Origin: Mediterraneibacter butyricigenes
GTDB taxonomy: Bacteria > Bacillota > Clostridia > Lachnospirales > Lachnospiraceae
NCBI RefSeq assembly: GCF_003574295.1
Contig: NZ_BHGK01000001.1
Span: 1,550,001 to 1,614,000 of the forward strand
Reading direction: 5' to 3'
DNA: 64,000 nt
The notes below the pieces were generated by a model. It saw only the letters and a list, made by a program, of their open reading frames with translations. It ran no database searches and was not told where the DNA came from. Below, piece by piece: positions 1 to 9,831 of this stretch; positions within the stretch are counted from its first letter, which is position 1, and every line of letters starts with the position of its first letter. The translations under genes and the position numbers were made by a program.

Positions 1-29
1 GGTTAAAGAAGTGATGATTTTTCATAAAA

Positions 30-254
30 TCAGTATTTAATTTTTGTTGCCATCGTATAAACGTATTCTTCTGGTGTAGGTCGTTTCTTTCCGAAATAAC
101 TTGAAAATTCAGCTTGCACATCTGGGTCATCGCTGTAATACATTTCATCAATGGTTGACTGAATACGTTCCTTTACTTCTGATACAGAAACACCCTGTTG
201 ATGTGCAATCGCTTTAAAAACTTGTTTTGTATCTCGTTTTTTGATACCCAACAT
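30..254 (-). CDS. Small Spo0A C-terminal-domain-like protein
   Basis: A 74-residue protein resembling the DNA-binding C-terminal domain of sporulation regulator Spo0A. It has the helix pattern VFKAIAHQQGVSVSEVKERI, then an acidic stretch and the tail PTPEEYVYTMATKI. No receiver domain is present. Family members of this size are common near the regulatory end of Clostridia ICEs, and this one lies on the same strand as the Tn916-like transfer genes. A role as a small element regulator is inferred; domain similarity was judged by eye. The start is the ATG preceded by GAAAGGTTG. Confidence 0.6.
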   Translation of the reverse strand: MLGIKKRDTKQVFKAIAHQQGVSVSEVKERIQSTIDEMYYSDDPDVQAEFSSYFGKKRPTPEEYVYTMATKIKY

Positions 255-279
255 TTAACCACAACCTTTCTGAAGAAAT

Positions 280-687
280 TTAATCCCAATCATACTCATC
301 AATGATATTCTTGATTTCGCTGGAGACTGATTTGTCATTCTTTAGTGTTTTAACAACTTTTGCAAATTCATTACGGTTTGGATTTTTTATATCATTATAG
401 CAACGGTGAAGCATTAAAATGTTATGTGAAGTTGGATTTTTTCTGACGGAATTGATTAACAATTCTTCATATCCCTTTTTATAGAACTTTTCTACAAAAT
501 GAACTAAATCACCGGGCATTCCAAAATTAACTGAGGGATTAGTGGATATAATTTCTAAAATTGGCTCTACAAATTCATAAGGATTTTGATATGAAAGCAT
601 AGCACTTAATATTTCATCATCAAGATAATACTCTTCATAAGGCTTTGCTGATTTTTTTAGTTCTTCAATTATTTGTTCTTTGGTCAT
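280..687 (-). CDS. Hypothetical acidic protein, possible immunity protein
   Basis: A 135-residue soluble protein without signal peptide or membrane segment. The core VHFVEKFYKKGYEELLINS followed by RKNPTSHNILMLHR resembles small proteins encoded beside polymorphic-toxin loci, which act as immunity factors; this match is from memory of the pattern only. I start it at ATG (MTKEQII), because AAAGGAAAA sits just upstream and would overlap the alternative upstream ATG. It is the first of four small genes in a row, three of them membrane proteins. No toxin gene is visible here. Confidence 0.5.
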   Translation of the reverse strand: MTKEQIIEELKKSAKPYEEYYLDDEILSAMLSYQNPYEFVEPILEIISTNPSVNFGMPGDLVHFVEKFYKKGYEELLINSVRKNPTSHNILMLHRCYNDIKNPNRNEFAKVVKTLKNDKSVSSEIKNIIDEYDWD

Positions 688-740
688 TATACATTTTCCT
701 TTCAAACTTTGGTTGTTCAGCTCTACAAGCTGGAAGTTGT

Positions 741-1256
741 CTAATTCTTCTTTTTCTGATTCGAAATACTTCTCTGTGTATTTTTGACATCTCTTACTAA
801 TAACTGAACGTTATCATAAGCTAAGCCAAATTTAAAAAGCTTTTCACCTTGTTTATTATAGAAAATCGTGACCTTATCCCAACTGCTGCTTACATTTCCA
901 TCTCCATAATCTTTATAAAACTCTTCAATTTTTTCATTAGAGAATGCAATGTCTGACAATTTATATTCTCTCTTTGTTAAGAAAAATGAATACACAACTT
1001 TGCCTTTGTATCTTTCACATTTTCTTGTTAAACCATGCAAAAAACAGAATAAAAATATAAGAAAAATAACTGTGATTCCAATATCAAAAATCATCGTATC
1101 TGTACCTGCACAAAGTGATATCACTCCAAAATACATCGTACACACCAAAAATAAGGCAAACATAACGATATAAAGAATTCTATATCTCTTCTTTAGCGAT
1201 ATTATGTATTTGGGTTTTTCCTCAGTCAATATATTAGATTCCTTTTTCATCTCCAT
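741..1256 (-). CDS. Two-TM hypothetical membrane protein
   Basis: A 171-residue protein with two hydrophobic segments (about residues 27-50 and 57-75), then a soluble C-terminal half containing KVTIFYNKQGEKLFKFGLAYDN. This layout, a membrane hairpin plus a small beta-rich domain resembling a PH-like fold, is seen in several uncharacterised Firmicutes families. It lies 17 bases after the next gene on the minus strand, so the cluster is probably one transcript. No function is assigned. It belongs to the accessory cargo located after orf13 of the ICE. Confidence 0.6.
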   Translation of the reverse strand: MEMKKESNILTEEKPKYIISLKKRYRILYIVMFALFLVCTMYFGVISLCAGTDTMIFDIGITVIFLIFLFCFLHGLTRKCERYKGKVVYSFFLTKREYKLSDIAFSNEKIEEFYKDYGDGNVSSSWDKVTIFYNKQGEKLFKFGLAYDNVQLLVRDVKNTQRSISNQKKKN

Positions 1257-1273
1257 CTATTTTTCTGTCCCCT

Positions 1274-1645
1274 TCAATAAAATATCTCATCCAAGTCGCG
1301 TATAGACACATCGCTTTTCCTATACCACTTTGCAAATTTTCGATATATCCTTGTCGGGGGAATTACCATACTTAGCATCATCCATACACACATCCAAAAA
1401 ATTCCTATAGTTGCACCAAAAGCACAGTAAATAAACTCTTTAAAAATAATAAGAAGAACAACTGATGGCACTATAAATCCAGCTAATACACCGATTAATT
1501 GAAGCCAAAATGTAAATTTGTATGATCTTATAAATTTATTATAATTCTCCTCAAGTAATATTTCTTTTGCAAAATCCTTCATGTCCAAGTTCTGTCGTAG
1601 ATTTTCTAATGAAGCATTCGCTTGGATTAAGTCTCTTTTCTGCAT
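1274..1645 (-). CDS. Two-TM hypothetical membrane protein
   Basis: A 123-residue protein with an N-terminal amphipathic region (residues 1-40), two strongly hydrophobic segments (about 45-68 and 72-95) and a basic C-terminal tail (YRKFAKWYRKSD) expected to face the cytoplasm. AGGAGAAG precedes the ATG. It is co-directional with and tightly spaced to its neighbours. I do not recognise the family. The gene neighbourhood suggests membrane-bound immunity or signalling cargo, but this is inference. Confidence 0.55.
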   Translation of the reverse strand: MQKRDLIQANASLENLRQNLDMKDFAKEILLEENYNKFIRSYKFTFWLQLIGVLAGFIVPSVVLLIIFKEFIYCAFGATIGIFWMCVWMMLSMVIPPTRIYRKFAKWYRKSDVSIRDLDEIFY

Positions 1646-1682
1646 ATTCCTAACTTCTCCTAATTTTTTCTGCCTATAAAAA

Positions 1683-2285
1683 TTATCTTGTTACAGTAAT
1701 TACAATAGAGATTAGAATTGCCACTATAATACTAATTATTGGCCAGTGATTTTTTAATATATTTTTTCCAGTGTAAACTCTTCCGACTTCCATATAACCA
1801 CTGATGATACCTGTACTGTTCATGGCTGAAAGCATGTCATCTGTAACACCAGGAATTACTTTTGTTATGGAATTTATTCCATTTCTTCTCATGGCTGCTT
1901 CCTCGATGCCCAGCATAACTTGCAAAACCCATTCCTCAAATTCCGTTCTCTCTCTGTTGCAAAAATTTATGTATCTGGTCATTAGCCCGACCTGAATTCT
2001 TCCAATAAAAAACATGATAAATCCAACGACAAATGCTACAGCCGGAACGATAAATTGAAAAACTCTAGGAAGGTCGCAAAGTATAAGAACAAACAAAGGA
2101 ATCGCTCCAAACAATAAATCTATCCCCCAAAATGACAAATAGAATCCTTTGCGAAGTTTTTTAGTCACTTCTTCCGGTGAGTAAATAATCGTGCTTTTAT
2201 CAGCTTTGTTCACAGTGTGAACAATTAACCATGTTGGAATTCCGATAAGAACCGATACTATAAGTAGTGGAATTATTATATCCAT
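1683..2285 (-). CDS. Hypothetical membrane protein with four predicted TMs
   Basis: A 200-residue membrane protein. Hydrophobic stretches lie at about residues 3-22, 50-70, 77-98 and 180-198, with a soluble stretch of about 80 residues before the last one (CNRERTEFEEWVLQVMLG and following). A good GAGGAGGAG site lies 8 bases upstream of the ATG. The last helix just before the C terminus suggests a tail-anchored arrangement. The family was not recognised with confidence. It is the first gene of the small accessory cluster running toward position 1. Confidence 0.55.
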   Translation of the reverse strand: MDIIIPLLIVSVLIGIPTWLIVHTVNKADKSTIIYSPEEVTKKLRKGFYLSFWGIDLLFGAIPLFVLILCDLPRVFQFIVPAVAFVVGFIMFFIGRIQVGLMTRYINFCNRERTEFEEWVLQVMLGIEEAAMRRNGINSITKVIPGVTDDMLSAMNSTGIISGYMEVGRVYTGKNILKNHWPIISIIVAILISIVITVTR

Positions 2286-2423
2286 ACAACAATCTCCTCC
2301 TCAAATTTCAATTTTCTTGATTCTGTAAACTGGAAGTTATAGCCTGTCAGAGTAATATGTCATACCAGATTGTCATTCTAATAGAAATCCATCTTATTAC
2401 AAAACATAAAATTTTTCTTTTCT

Positions 2424-3050
2424 CTAGAAAGTTTTTTCCCAGTCCTCATCTGTATATGAAACTTCTTCATTCATTAGATTTCCGCCAACTACTAATTTCC
2501 CTGTATCGACATTATAAATATTTAGATAAATTGAATAATCAGGATTGCCATCTAATATCTGATACATGGCACAATATATAGCTGTTTTTCCAACGCATGA
2601 AAAAGCTTTTTTAAATGAAAGCTCTTGATCATAGTACATATTAATAGTGTTATATGAATCATTACAACACATATCATACTTCTGATTGATACCTGTTAAT
2701 ACTGCCTTTTGATCATCTATATGTTTTTCAACATATCCTTTCCAATACTCAATTTCTTCCTGAGTAGCAACCATATTAACTTGTCCGTCAATACATTCGA
2801 TTTTCTGATAATTTCCGTCACTGTTTTCTTTAAGATAGTCAACTAGTGCTTCTTCATCATACCCAGACAATCCTTTAAACTGTTCTGGAAAAACAATTTC
2901 TATTGTATCTTCTAAAACTGTAGGGTTCTTTATTACACTACTTTCCTTTTCGTTTACAGATTCCGTCACAGTGTCTATTTCTTTACTACACGCCGTCAAG
3001 AATGTGCATACTAACACAACAACTAGTACAGTAAGAGTGCGTTTTTTCAT
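2424..3050 (-). CDS. Putative lipoprotein
   Basis: A 208-residue secreted lipoprotein. The N terminus MKKRTLTVLVVVLVCTFLTAC is a type II signal peptide with lipobox LTAC, so the mature protein should start at Cys21, anchored on the outer face of the membrane. The mature part is acidic and has four further cysteines. GGAGGAAAAATC precedes the ATG. It lies downstream of the transfer genes in the accessory segment. The function is unknown; it could be surface exclusion or cargo unrelated to transfer. Confidence 0.7.
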   Translation of the reverse strand: MKKRTLTVLVVVLVCTFLTACSKEIDTVTESVNEKESSVIKNPTVLEDTIEIVFPEQFKGLSGYDEEALVDYLKENSDGNYQKIECIDGQVNMVATQEEIEYWKGYVEKHIDDQKAVLTGINQKYDMCCNDSYNTINMYYDQELSFKKAFSCVGKTAIYCAMYQILDGNPDYSIYLNIYNVDTGKLVVGGNLMNEEVSYTDEDWEKTF

Positions 3051-3070
3051 GATTTTTCCTCCGTTTTTTG

Positions 3071-3229
3071 CTATTCTCTGTATTCAAACAACATATCATA
3101 ATCCTTAATTATGATTTTGTGCTGTTCCTCATTAGTTAAGTAATTCTCATTATTCTCTTTTGCAACTTTCGATTTGTCTTTTTTTTCATTATACACAGTA
3201 TTTATGTATTTTTCTACATATTTATCGCT
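3071..3229 (-). pseudogene. Open fragment lacking a start, probable gene remnant
   Basis: An open stretch of about 50 codons on the minus strand reads as a charged peptide (DKYVEKYINTVYNEKK near its start, KDYDMLFEYRE at the end), closed by TAG just before the lipoprotein gene. An in-frame stop precedes it and no plausible start codon with a ribosome site is visible. The composition is protein-like, so I read it as the C-terminal scar of a lost gene, but chance cannot be excluded. The rest of the interval 3051-3313 is AT-rich without clear features. Confidence 0.3.
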
Positions 3230-3313
3230 TTAGAAATTGCCTTAAAATATTATAATAGATTGCAAAATAGTATAGATTAAATAACAACTTTCCATACTAT
3301 TCTGCTGTAATAT

Positions 3314-4216
3314 TTATTCTACAATCTTCCAGTTATCGTCCTTATGAAGCATAAGCTCATACTGTGAAATTTGCGTCATTTTCGATTTGTTGTCCAGATA
3401 TTTCACAGACACACTGACCTTGAGATTATCGCCATCTTTGGTAAAGACAGGGTTTTCCAGTTCTGAAAATACATAATCGCCAGATACAGGGGCAAGCACA
3501 CCGTCTTTGACATAGTAGGCAAGTTCCTTTTCCGTAGCTGTCGGGTACAGCTTAAAGAATGTTTCCAAGAAAGCGGTAGCGTCTTTGACTGAATCGGAGC
3601 TGACACTGACATCGGCTTCCTGTGCTTTCGGTTCATACTTTGATTTCTGCACTGCCGGAGCAAGGGTAGGATTCTGGGTAATGACCATTGCACCGTCCTT
3701 ATCCACATGAACGGTCACGGTGTAGTTTTCTGTGACTGCCTGTGTCTGTTCTCCCTCTTTTACCTGCTGATCTACTTCGTAGGCAACGGTAAAATCGTTC
3801 GTTCCAGACGGCTTTACATTCCAGACCAGCACATTTGTAACCGTAGCACTGGTTGGTATATCGGTTCTGATGGTATCGGCGTTCAAGTCCTGTAATTCTT
3901 TGGTAAGGTATTTACTGATTTCCGTTGTCCTTGCTTCAATGGCTTCCTTGCTGGTATCCCATGAGTAGTAGGCTTTCGCAAAGTTCTTGACGAAATTCTC
4001 AATACCGTTGGTATCGTTCAATCTTAGCTGAATGATTTCTTTTTCATGTACCGTGTGGGTGTCAATGGCGGTAAAGTTCTTATACACACCAAAACTGGTG
4101 CTTGCCAGAAGCACCGCCCACAACAGCAGGACAGATTTCTTATGTGTCCCGACTTTCATGGTATGCACTTTCTTATTCTTAGGTGCTTTCTCTGTTTTTT
4201 CTTTTTTCTTAAACAT
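3314..4216 (-). CDS. tcpC: TcpC-family conjugation protein (Tn916 Orf13-like)
   Basis: A 300-residue bitopic membrane protein, equivalent to Tn916 Orf13 and related to TcpC/VirB8. A basic cytoplasmic N terminus (MFKKKEKTEKAPKNKK) precedes one membrane helix (about residues 28-46), followed by two tandem NTF2-like extracellular domains: the first around VKNFAKAYYSWDT, the second around FLETFFKLYPTATEKELAYY. The family forms a scaffold ring of the Gram-positive type IV machinery. It follows the wall hydrolase gene by 14 bases, in normal Tn916 order. Length and gene order fit well. Confidence 0.9.
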   Translation of the reverse strand: MFKKKEKTEKAPKNKKVHTMKVGTHKKSVLLLWAVLLASTSFGVYKNFTAIDTHTVHEKEIIQLRLNDTNGIENFVKNFAKAYYSWDTSKEAIEARTTEISKYLTKELQDLNADTIRTDIPTSATVTNVLVWNVKPSGTNDFTVAYEVDQQVKEGEQTQAVTENYTVTVHVDKDGAMVITQNPTLAPAVQKSKYEPKAQEADVSVSSDSVKDATAFLETFFKLYPTATEKELAYYVKDGVLAPVSGDYVFSELENPVFTKDGDNLKVSVSVKYLDNKSKMTQISQYELMLHKDDNWKIVE

Positions 4217-4230
4217 ATTTCAAGTCCTTT

Positions 4231-5238
4231 CTATTGTTTGATTCTTCCGGCACAAATGATGTGCTGTTGCCAGTAGGCAGAGGTCAAATCGGTATAGCCG
4301 ATTGGATTTCCGGCATGGTACATCTGATTGTTTCCCACATAGATTCCTACATGGGTTACATAGTCGCTGGTATTGTAGGTGGAATGGAAAAAGACCAAAT
4401 CGCCAGCCTGTGCCTGTGACAATGGAATATGCTGGGTTGCGTCATACTGTGCCTGTGCAGTTCGTGGCAGGCTGATTCCGGCTTTTCCGTAGCACCACTG
4501 GGTAAGTCCAGAACAGTCAAAAGAGGTGTTCGGGTTACTGCCACCATAGACATATTTCCAGCCTTGATACTTCAATGCTTCATTCATAACCGCCTGTACC
4601 GTTTCGTTGCTGAACTGCTTCACAGTCAGATATTGGTTGACCAGCTCCACATAAAACATATTCCCGTAGTTATAACGCCAGCCACCATTTTTACTGACCG
4701 CTATTGGGTTCGTATAAGTTACTTTTGCACTGCCGGATTTATTCTTTGCGAAATTCTCTGCAAGGTTGAAGCTGTGCTTTTTCCCGTTCTTCGCCACATA
4801 GTCTGCATAGCCACCACCATAGTTATAAGATTGAATGACCACGTTAATGTCATTCATACCTTTGGCTTTACAGGAAGAAAGCAGGGACGCAAAATATTTA
4901 CACCCCTGCTTAATGGATTCTTCTGTACTTAATGAGTTTGGCGGTAGTCCCAGACTTTCACTGGACTGCATAACATCGGTAGCCGTACCGCCACTTTCCA
5001 CCTGTATAATGGCAAGCAGGACGTTCACATACTCCGAGATACCGTTTTCTCTGGCGTATCTTTCTACCATCGGCTGATGTTTGAGGACATCGGCTGACAG
5101 GTTCATGCCAGAATAGACAGGCGAATAGCTGTCGGAACTGTCGTCATCTTCGCCGGAAATCAATATCCCGAAAAAGAGGACGATGGAAAAAAGGACTGGA
5201 AATATCGTACCTATGATAAGGATACGCTTTAATCTCAT
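4231..5238 (-). CDS. cwlT: Bifunctional cell-wall hydrolase, lysozyme-like plus NlpC/P60 (Orf14, CwlT-like)
   Basis: A 335-residue secreted or membrane-anchored wall hydrolase, equivalent to Tn916 Orf14 and ICEBs1 CwlT. An N-terminal membrane segment (residues 6-27) is followed by a lysozyme-like domain with the glutamate in IIQVESGG and YNYGGGYADYV. A C-terminal NlpC/P60 endopeptidase domain carries the Cys in FDCSGLTQW and the His in VTHVGIYVG. It opens the wall locally for the mating channel. Its start overlaps the end of the Orf15 gene by 4 bases, so translation is coupled. Confidence 0.93.
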   Translation of the reverse strand: MRLKRILIIGTIFPVLFSIVLFFGILISGEDDDSSDSYSPVYSGMNLSADVLKHQPMVERYARENGISEYVNVLLAIIQVESGGTATDVMQSSESLGLPPNSLSTEESIKQGCKYFASLLSSCKAKGMNDINVVIQSYNYGGGYADYVAKNGKKHSFNLAENFAKNKSGSAKVTYTNPIAVSKNGGWRYNYGNMFYVELVNQYLTVKQFSNETVQAVMNEALKYQGWKYVYGGSNPNTSFDCSGLTQWCYGKAGISLPRTAQAQYDATQHIPLSQAQAGDLVFFHSTYNTSDYVTHVGIYVGNNQMYHAGNPIGYTDLTSAYWQQHIICAGRIKQ

Positions 5239-7382
5239 TTTTTCCGTCCTTTCTCTGGTTGCTTCGTAACAGTCTTACGATTTTGTTTTTGGTTGACCTG
5301 TTTCTGTACGGTTGTTTTCTTTTGATTACTTCTGGATTCCGCTACGTTTGACTGATTCGTTCTGGCAACAGATTTGACCTGTTGTTCCTGTCTGATATTG
5401 GTTCGGACATTTTCTTTTCCAGCCTTGACTTCTGCATTTTTTATCACAGAAGAAGTAACAGGACGTTTCATATCCGGCTTAGTAACTGTATCGGTCTGTG
5501 CAGGTTTTGGAACAGGTGTGGCAACAGGGCGTTCATGGCTTCTGGTAGCTCCGGCTGTCGCTGATCCATTCGCATGAACTGTCTGTCTTGCTTCCTGTGC
5601 TTTCTGTAATTCCTGCTTTTTCTGTGAGATATTTTCCCTGTGCAGGTTGCGTTTCTGTGTACGCTGTTCCTGTCGGTTTTCCCGTTCTTCCACAACGCCA
5701 CGCTTAAAGTCCGATACATTATCCTTTGCTTTCTGTTTTGCAGAGTGAACAGCATAACCAGCCTGTGTCGGTAAGTCTTTCACATTTTCTTTCAGAGAAG
5801 AAGCACTGTCACGGACTTTATTTTTTGTATCCATTACAGCACCTACCGCAGAACCGACACGGCTTCCCACGGAAATATCATTATTCCTTTGTGGTCTGCC
5901 TGGCGTATTTTTATGTGTAGAACGAGAGTGATTATAAGTAGAACCAGCGACTGCACCAGCACCAGCTCCGACCATACTTCCTGTACCCACAGCCCTTGCA
6001 AGTCGGCGTTCCATACGTCTTGCCCTGTGTCGCATGAACACCATCGGTCTACGGAATATCCGGCGACCTATCTGCTGGCTGTCATTGGCATTCAGACTGA
6101 ACATACTCATTAGTTCTCCGAGTTTCATGTAGATTCCGGCAAAACAGATTATCTGCAAAAATGCCACCATAAAGAACGGATAGTCTGTTGAGATATTGTA
6201 GAACATACTGGAAATCGAAAATGCCACCGTCACAACCAATGTAATTCCAGCTCTTGTCATAATGGCATTGAACACACGGACAACTGCCTGTTTCGCCATG
6301 TTTTCATAGGTTGGTATCATGGACATTAAAAAGCTGACAGGCAGGAACATGGCATAGATGATAAAAAGTATCTGGGAAAATAACATCATGCCGGTAAGCA
6401 GAAAGATAAAGATTGTGATACCGAGATTGAAAATGAGCAGGAAGAACACCATGCCAAGACGGTTGACGACCTGCGGAATGGTAAGGTTGTCATTGTCGTT
6501 ATCCTCAATCTCTGTTTTTACAACATTTTCCCTTGTTTCCCCATCTTCATCGGACGGGCTGGCAGATACCAGAGCTTCTACACGGTCAGTCCCGATTTCT
6601 TCGGTATCGCTGTTCCCGAACTGCAATAACAGCCACGGTTTTTCTACCTGTATCGCAAACAGGCTGTCACGGATAAGGTCTACGCTGTCCTTGCCTTTGC
6701 TTTGTGAATCGGGGAGCATGATTTTTGTCCCCAAGTCCAGAGAAGCGGTGCTGATGTCCGAACTGAAATCATTGATTTTCTGGATATAATTGGGAGCATA
6801 AGCAATAAAGGACGCAGACACAATGAACACCACCACAAAATTGATAACGGCGTGAAGTGCCTTGCTGGTTTCCCGTTTGAGAAGTCCTGTATAGGCAATG
6901 TAAACACCTACAATCAGAATGATAATGAGCAGGAATCCCACATAGAACCCACTGCTGGAAAATCCGTTTTCGGTCACTCCGGCAAGTGTCTGGATACTTT
7001 TCCCGATACTGTCTGCCATGTCATTGATGAAGTCCAGCTTATACGCCTGTTGCACCACATACCCTGTGGCATTGCTAAGATACAGGCTGATTGTCCAGAC
7101 AAAATTTGTGATACAGTAAAGCCCGTACTGCACCGATTTTCCAATGCCGTCCAGCCAGTTCCACGGAAGCCAAGACCAGCTATTGTCCACATAGAAATCA
7201 AGCTGATAATTGGAAAGCGGATACTTTGAATACAGGTTGTCTGCATTGACCGTATCATCGACCAGTCCAGACGCATGAGCCACCGTCCCAAGCAGGGACA
7301 GCAGTACCAGCGTGACGGTCACGGCAAGCAGAACCAGTTTCAGTACATGGAATACCTTTTCTTTTGTGACAGATTTCATCAT
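5235..7382 (-). CDS. CD3337/EF1877-type mobilome membrane protein (Tn916 Orf15-like, VirB6 role)
   Basis: A 715-residue polytopic membrane protein at the Orf15 position. A signal-like N terminus (LLAVTVTLVLLSLLGTVAHA) is followed by about seven hydrophobic segments up to residue 425. The cytoplasmic tail from about residue 440 to the end is rich in R, K, Q and T with coiled-coil character (KRNLHRENISQKKQELQKAQ). The family is the VirB6-like core of the Tn916/ICEBs1 transfer channel. It overlaps both neighbours by 4 bases, indicating a single coupled operon. Confidence 0.88.
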   Translation of the reverse strand: MMKSVTKEKVFHVLKLVLLAVTVTLVLLSLLGTVAHASGLVDDTVNADNLYSKYPLSNYQLDFYVDNSWSWLPWNWLDGIGKSVQYGLYCITNFVWTISLYLSNATGYVVQQAYKLDFINDMADSIGKSIQTLAGVTENGFSSSGFYVGFLLIIILIVGVYIAYTGLLKRETSKALHAVINFVVVFIVSASFIAYAPNYIQKINDFSSDISTASLDLGTKIMLPDSQSKGKDSVDLIRDSLFAIQVEKPWLLLQFGNSDTEEIGTDRVEALVSASPSDEDGETRENVVKTEIEDNDNDNLTIPQVVNRLGMVFFLLIFNLGITIFIFLLTGMMLFSQILFIIYAMFLPVSFLMSMIPTYENMAKQAVVRVFNAIMTRAGITLVVTVAFSISSMFYNISTDYPFFMVAFLQIICFAGIYMKLGELMSMFSLNANDSQQIGRRIFRRPMVFMRHRARRMERRLARAVGTGSMVGAGAGAVAGSTYNHSRSTHKNTPGRPQRNNDISVGSRVGSAVGAVMDTKNKVRDSASSLKENVKDLPTQAGYAVHSAKQKAKDNVSDFKRGVVEERENRQEQRTQKRNLHRENISQKKQELQKAQEARQTVHANGSATAGATRSHERPVATPVPKPAQTDTVTKPDMKRPVTSSVIKNAEVKAGKENVRTNIRQEQQVKSVARTNQSNVAESRSNQKKTTVQKQVNQKQNRKTVTKQPEKGRKK

Positions 7383-9831
7383 TCCAAATCCACCTCACTT
7401 TTTATCGGCGGTCTGGTATCAAAGGCATGGAGCAGTTCTACAAAGACAGGGTGTATCTGTACCACGCCGACACGCCCGTATAAATCCTGCATTAAGCATT
7501 GTCCGTTCTCCAAATCCCTCAACCGTTTCTGGTTGTTTTCGTCCTCACTGTCCAGTCCGAAAAACTCTAAGGTCTGTTTGATTTCATTAGTATCTGTGGA
7601 GCGGAACGCAAACTTTAAACCGATGTTATTTTTCAGGCTTTCTTTCGATACGTCCCCAGAGGATTGTGTCACGAAATAAACTCCGGCGTTCATGGCTCTA
7701 CCAGCACGCACCAGCTTGTTTGAGAGTGTTTCTCCTTGTGCCACATTTAAGAACGCCCATGCTTCGTCCAAGTCCACGATTTTAAAATGCTTCGGTCACT
7801 GTGAATGAAGTCAAGGGCAAAGGTACTGATAACAATTAAGATGGATACCGACAACAGTTCAATGGTCGTGTATTCCTCAAAGGTGGTATCCTTATCCGGC
7901 AGAACCAAATCTGCGACCTGTATAATGTTGAGCTGGTTATCCAGACTGATTGCATTTTCCACCGAACCGTCCGAGAACAAAAGCTGTGCAAAATCATAGT
8001 CCGTAAAACTTTCGATATGGTCTGCAATGTTACGGGATACGGCGGTATCCTCTTTTCGCAGTTCCTCAATGACCTGCAACAGCCCGTGGTTTGTGTTCTG
8101 GGATACCGTGCGGACAGCTTTTCTAAGGACAGGGAACTTTTCGCCGTCCCTTGAAGAAATTCCTGTAAGGAATGTAAGAATGTCGATGGCAAGACTTTCA
8201 GCGTCCTTGACATCTTTCATAATCACATACGGGTCTAACAGCCCTTGATTGCTGGAATCACTGGTAATGTTTACAATGTTGATTTCTTCTGCAATCTCCG
8301 ACAGAGTTTCTTTCCAGTTCCCACGCTCACTTTTCGGGTCTAGGATAACCGCCTGTCCACCGAACAGGACGGAATAATATACCAGCAGGTTATTGCAGAA
8401 TGATTTTCCACCACCAAGCGAACCCACAAAGGCAGAAGCCAACGCATTTGTGACCGTACCTTTTACCCCTTGACTGGCAAGGGACGGTTGCAGGTAGACA
8501 TTTCTTCCCGTATCCACGGAATATCCGATATAGATTCCTGTATTTTCGCCCAACATCTGAGTAGCACCGAAACCAAGTCCGGCTAAAAAGTCGGATTTCA
8601 CATACTGGATATAATCATTGATATAACGTTTGCTGGCTGGAAGAAACTCTCCATGCAGTCCCATCATATCTCCGGCAGGACGTACCAGCTTCACGTTCAA
8701 ATCATCGTAAAAGTCCTTGACTTCATCACAACGGCGTTTCAGTTCGTCAAGATCGGGTGCAGACACCCGTATGACGTAACTTAACTTGTACATACTTTCC
8801 TTGCTCTGGTCTAAATCTGTTTCCAGTTCATCGACACTGTCTAAGGCTTCCACCACATTTGAACTTGTTTCATTTCCGGCTTGATAGGCGTGATTGTCCA
8901 AGTCCTTTAATTCCTTTTTCTTATTACGGACAGTGGTTAAGGCTTTCTTATTTCCGACAATCTCAACATTCATGGACGTATCCACAGGGAATGTGAACTG
9001 CTGTTGCTGGAAATAAAAGATTTCCGATGATGGGAAGTCCAGCTCCCCGACAATGGCATTGACCGTAAAGTAGGATACATAGCTTTCGCTGTCCTCATGT
9101 TCCAGACGCAAATATCGCTGGCTTTCTTCCACCACACAACGGGTAGGACGGATAAGGTCATAATACTTAATCAGAGTTTCTCTTTTTAATTTTCTTTTGG
9201 GTAGAGGATACACATAATCTTCATAGGCTATCCCGTCCCTGCCGTAGAGGTGTTCCATCAGATACGCAAAGTCTTTGGCTTCCAGTCGGCGGATTTTGAA
9301 CCTACGGGAGATTTTATTTTCCAGCAGTTTTTCCATCTTCACATAACGGTTGATTTCATCATTGCTCATGGAAACAAAGTCATTCATCAGCGTGTGCCTT
9401 ACCTCATTCAAAAACTCACGGAATGTCAGAAATACCGATTTTTTGATGTTCTTCAGATTGACTTCGTCCTCTGTGACCATGAGCTTGAATCCCAGAAAGA
9501 AACGGTAATCCACTTGATTATCACCTATCATGGATACAAGGGCTTCGGTCTGTTCGTCTATCTTTTGATAGGCGATTTCCTTTAATTTTCCTGTTACCAG
9601 CTTCTTTGACTGTTCCTGTATGCTTCGGATTGAACTTTCGGTTGCAATCTGCAACGCATGAATCTTTCCCTCACGGGACTGTGCTATAAGCTGACGGAAG
9701 CTGTCATGCACAAGGTATTTCTGCTCTGGGGATAAGAATGAATAATTGTACGGTATCAGCTCATAGTAGGCGAACACCTCATTGTCGTTATTCCAGACAA
9801 GGTTATTGTCGATATATTTAATCGGGAACAT
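7379..9831 (-). pseudogene. VirB4-like conjugation ATPase (Tn916 Orf16), frameshifted
   Basis: Two overlapping reading frames together give about 817 residues, the normal length of Tn916 Orf16. The first (9831 down to 7747) holds the N-terminal domain and Walker A (GSLGGGKS). The second (7777 down to 7379) begins with the Walker B segment (VDLDEAWAFL) and ends the ATPase domain. The frame changes at the run ATTTTAAAATCG; restoring one A would rejoin them. Without the shift the product lacks Walker B and would be inactive. Either the gene is damaged, the base is a homopolymer error, or translation slips at this site. The C-terminal frame overlaps Orf15 by 4 bases. Confidence 0.85.
7780..7786 (-). 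other. Slippery heptamer T TTA AAA at the VirB4 frame break
   Basis: On the minus strand, in phase with the upstream frame, the bases read T TTA AAA. This is the X XXY YYZ form used for -1 ribosomal slippage, and a -1 shift here leads directly into the Walker B frame. Whether it works in vivo is unknown; a simple one-base deletion in an A run is the simpler explanation. Confidence 0.45.

Noticed and set aside
1274-2285. A membrane toxin or holin among the small membrane proteins
   Set aside because: Lengths, soluble tails and lack of antitoxin pairing do not support it; left as hypothetical.
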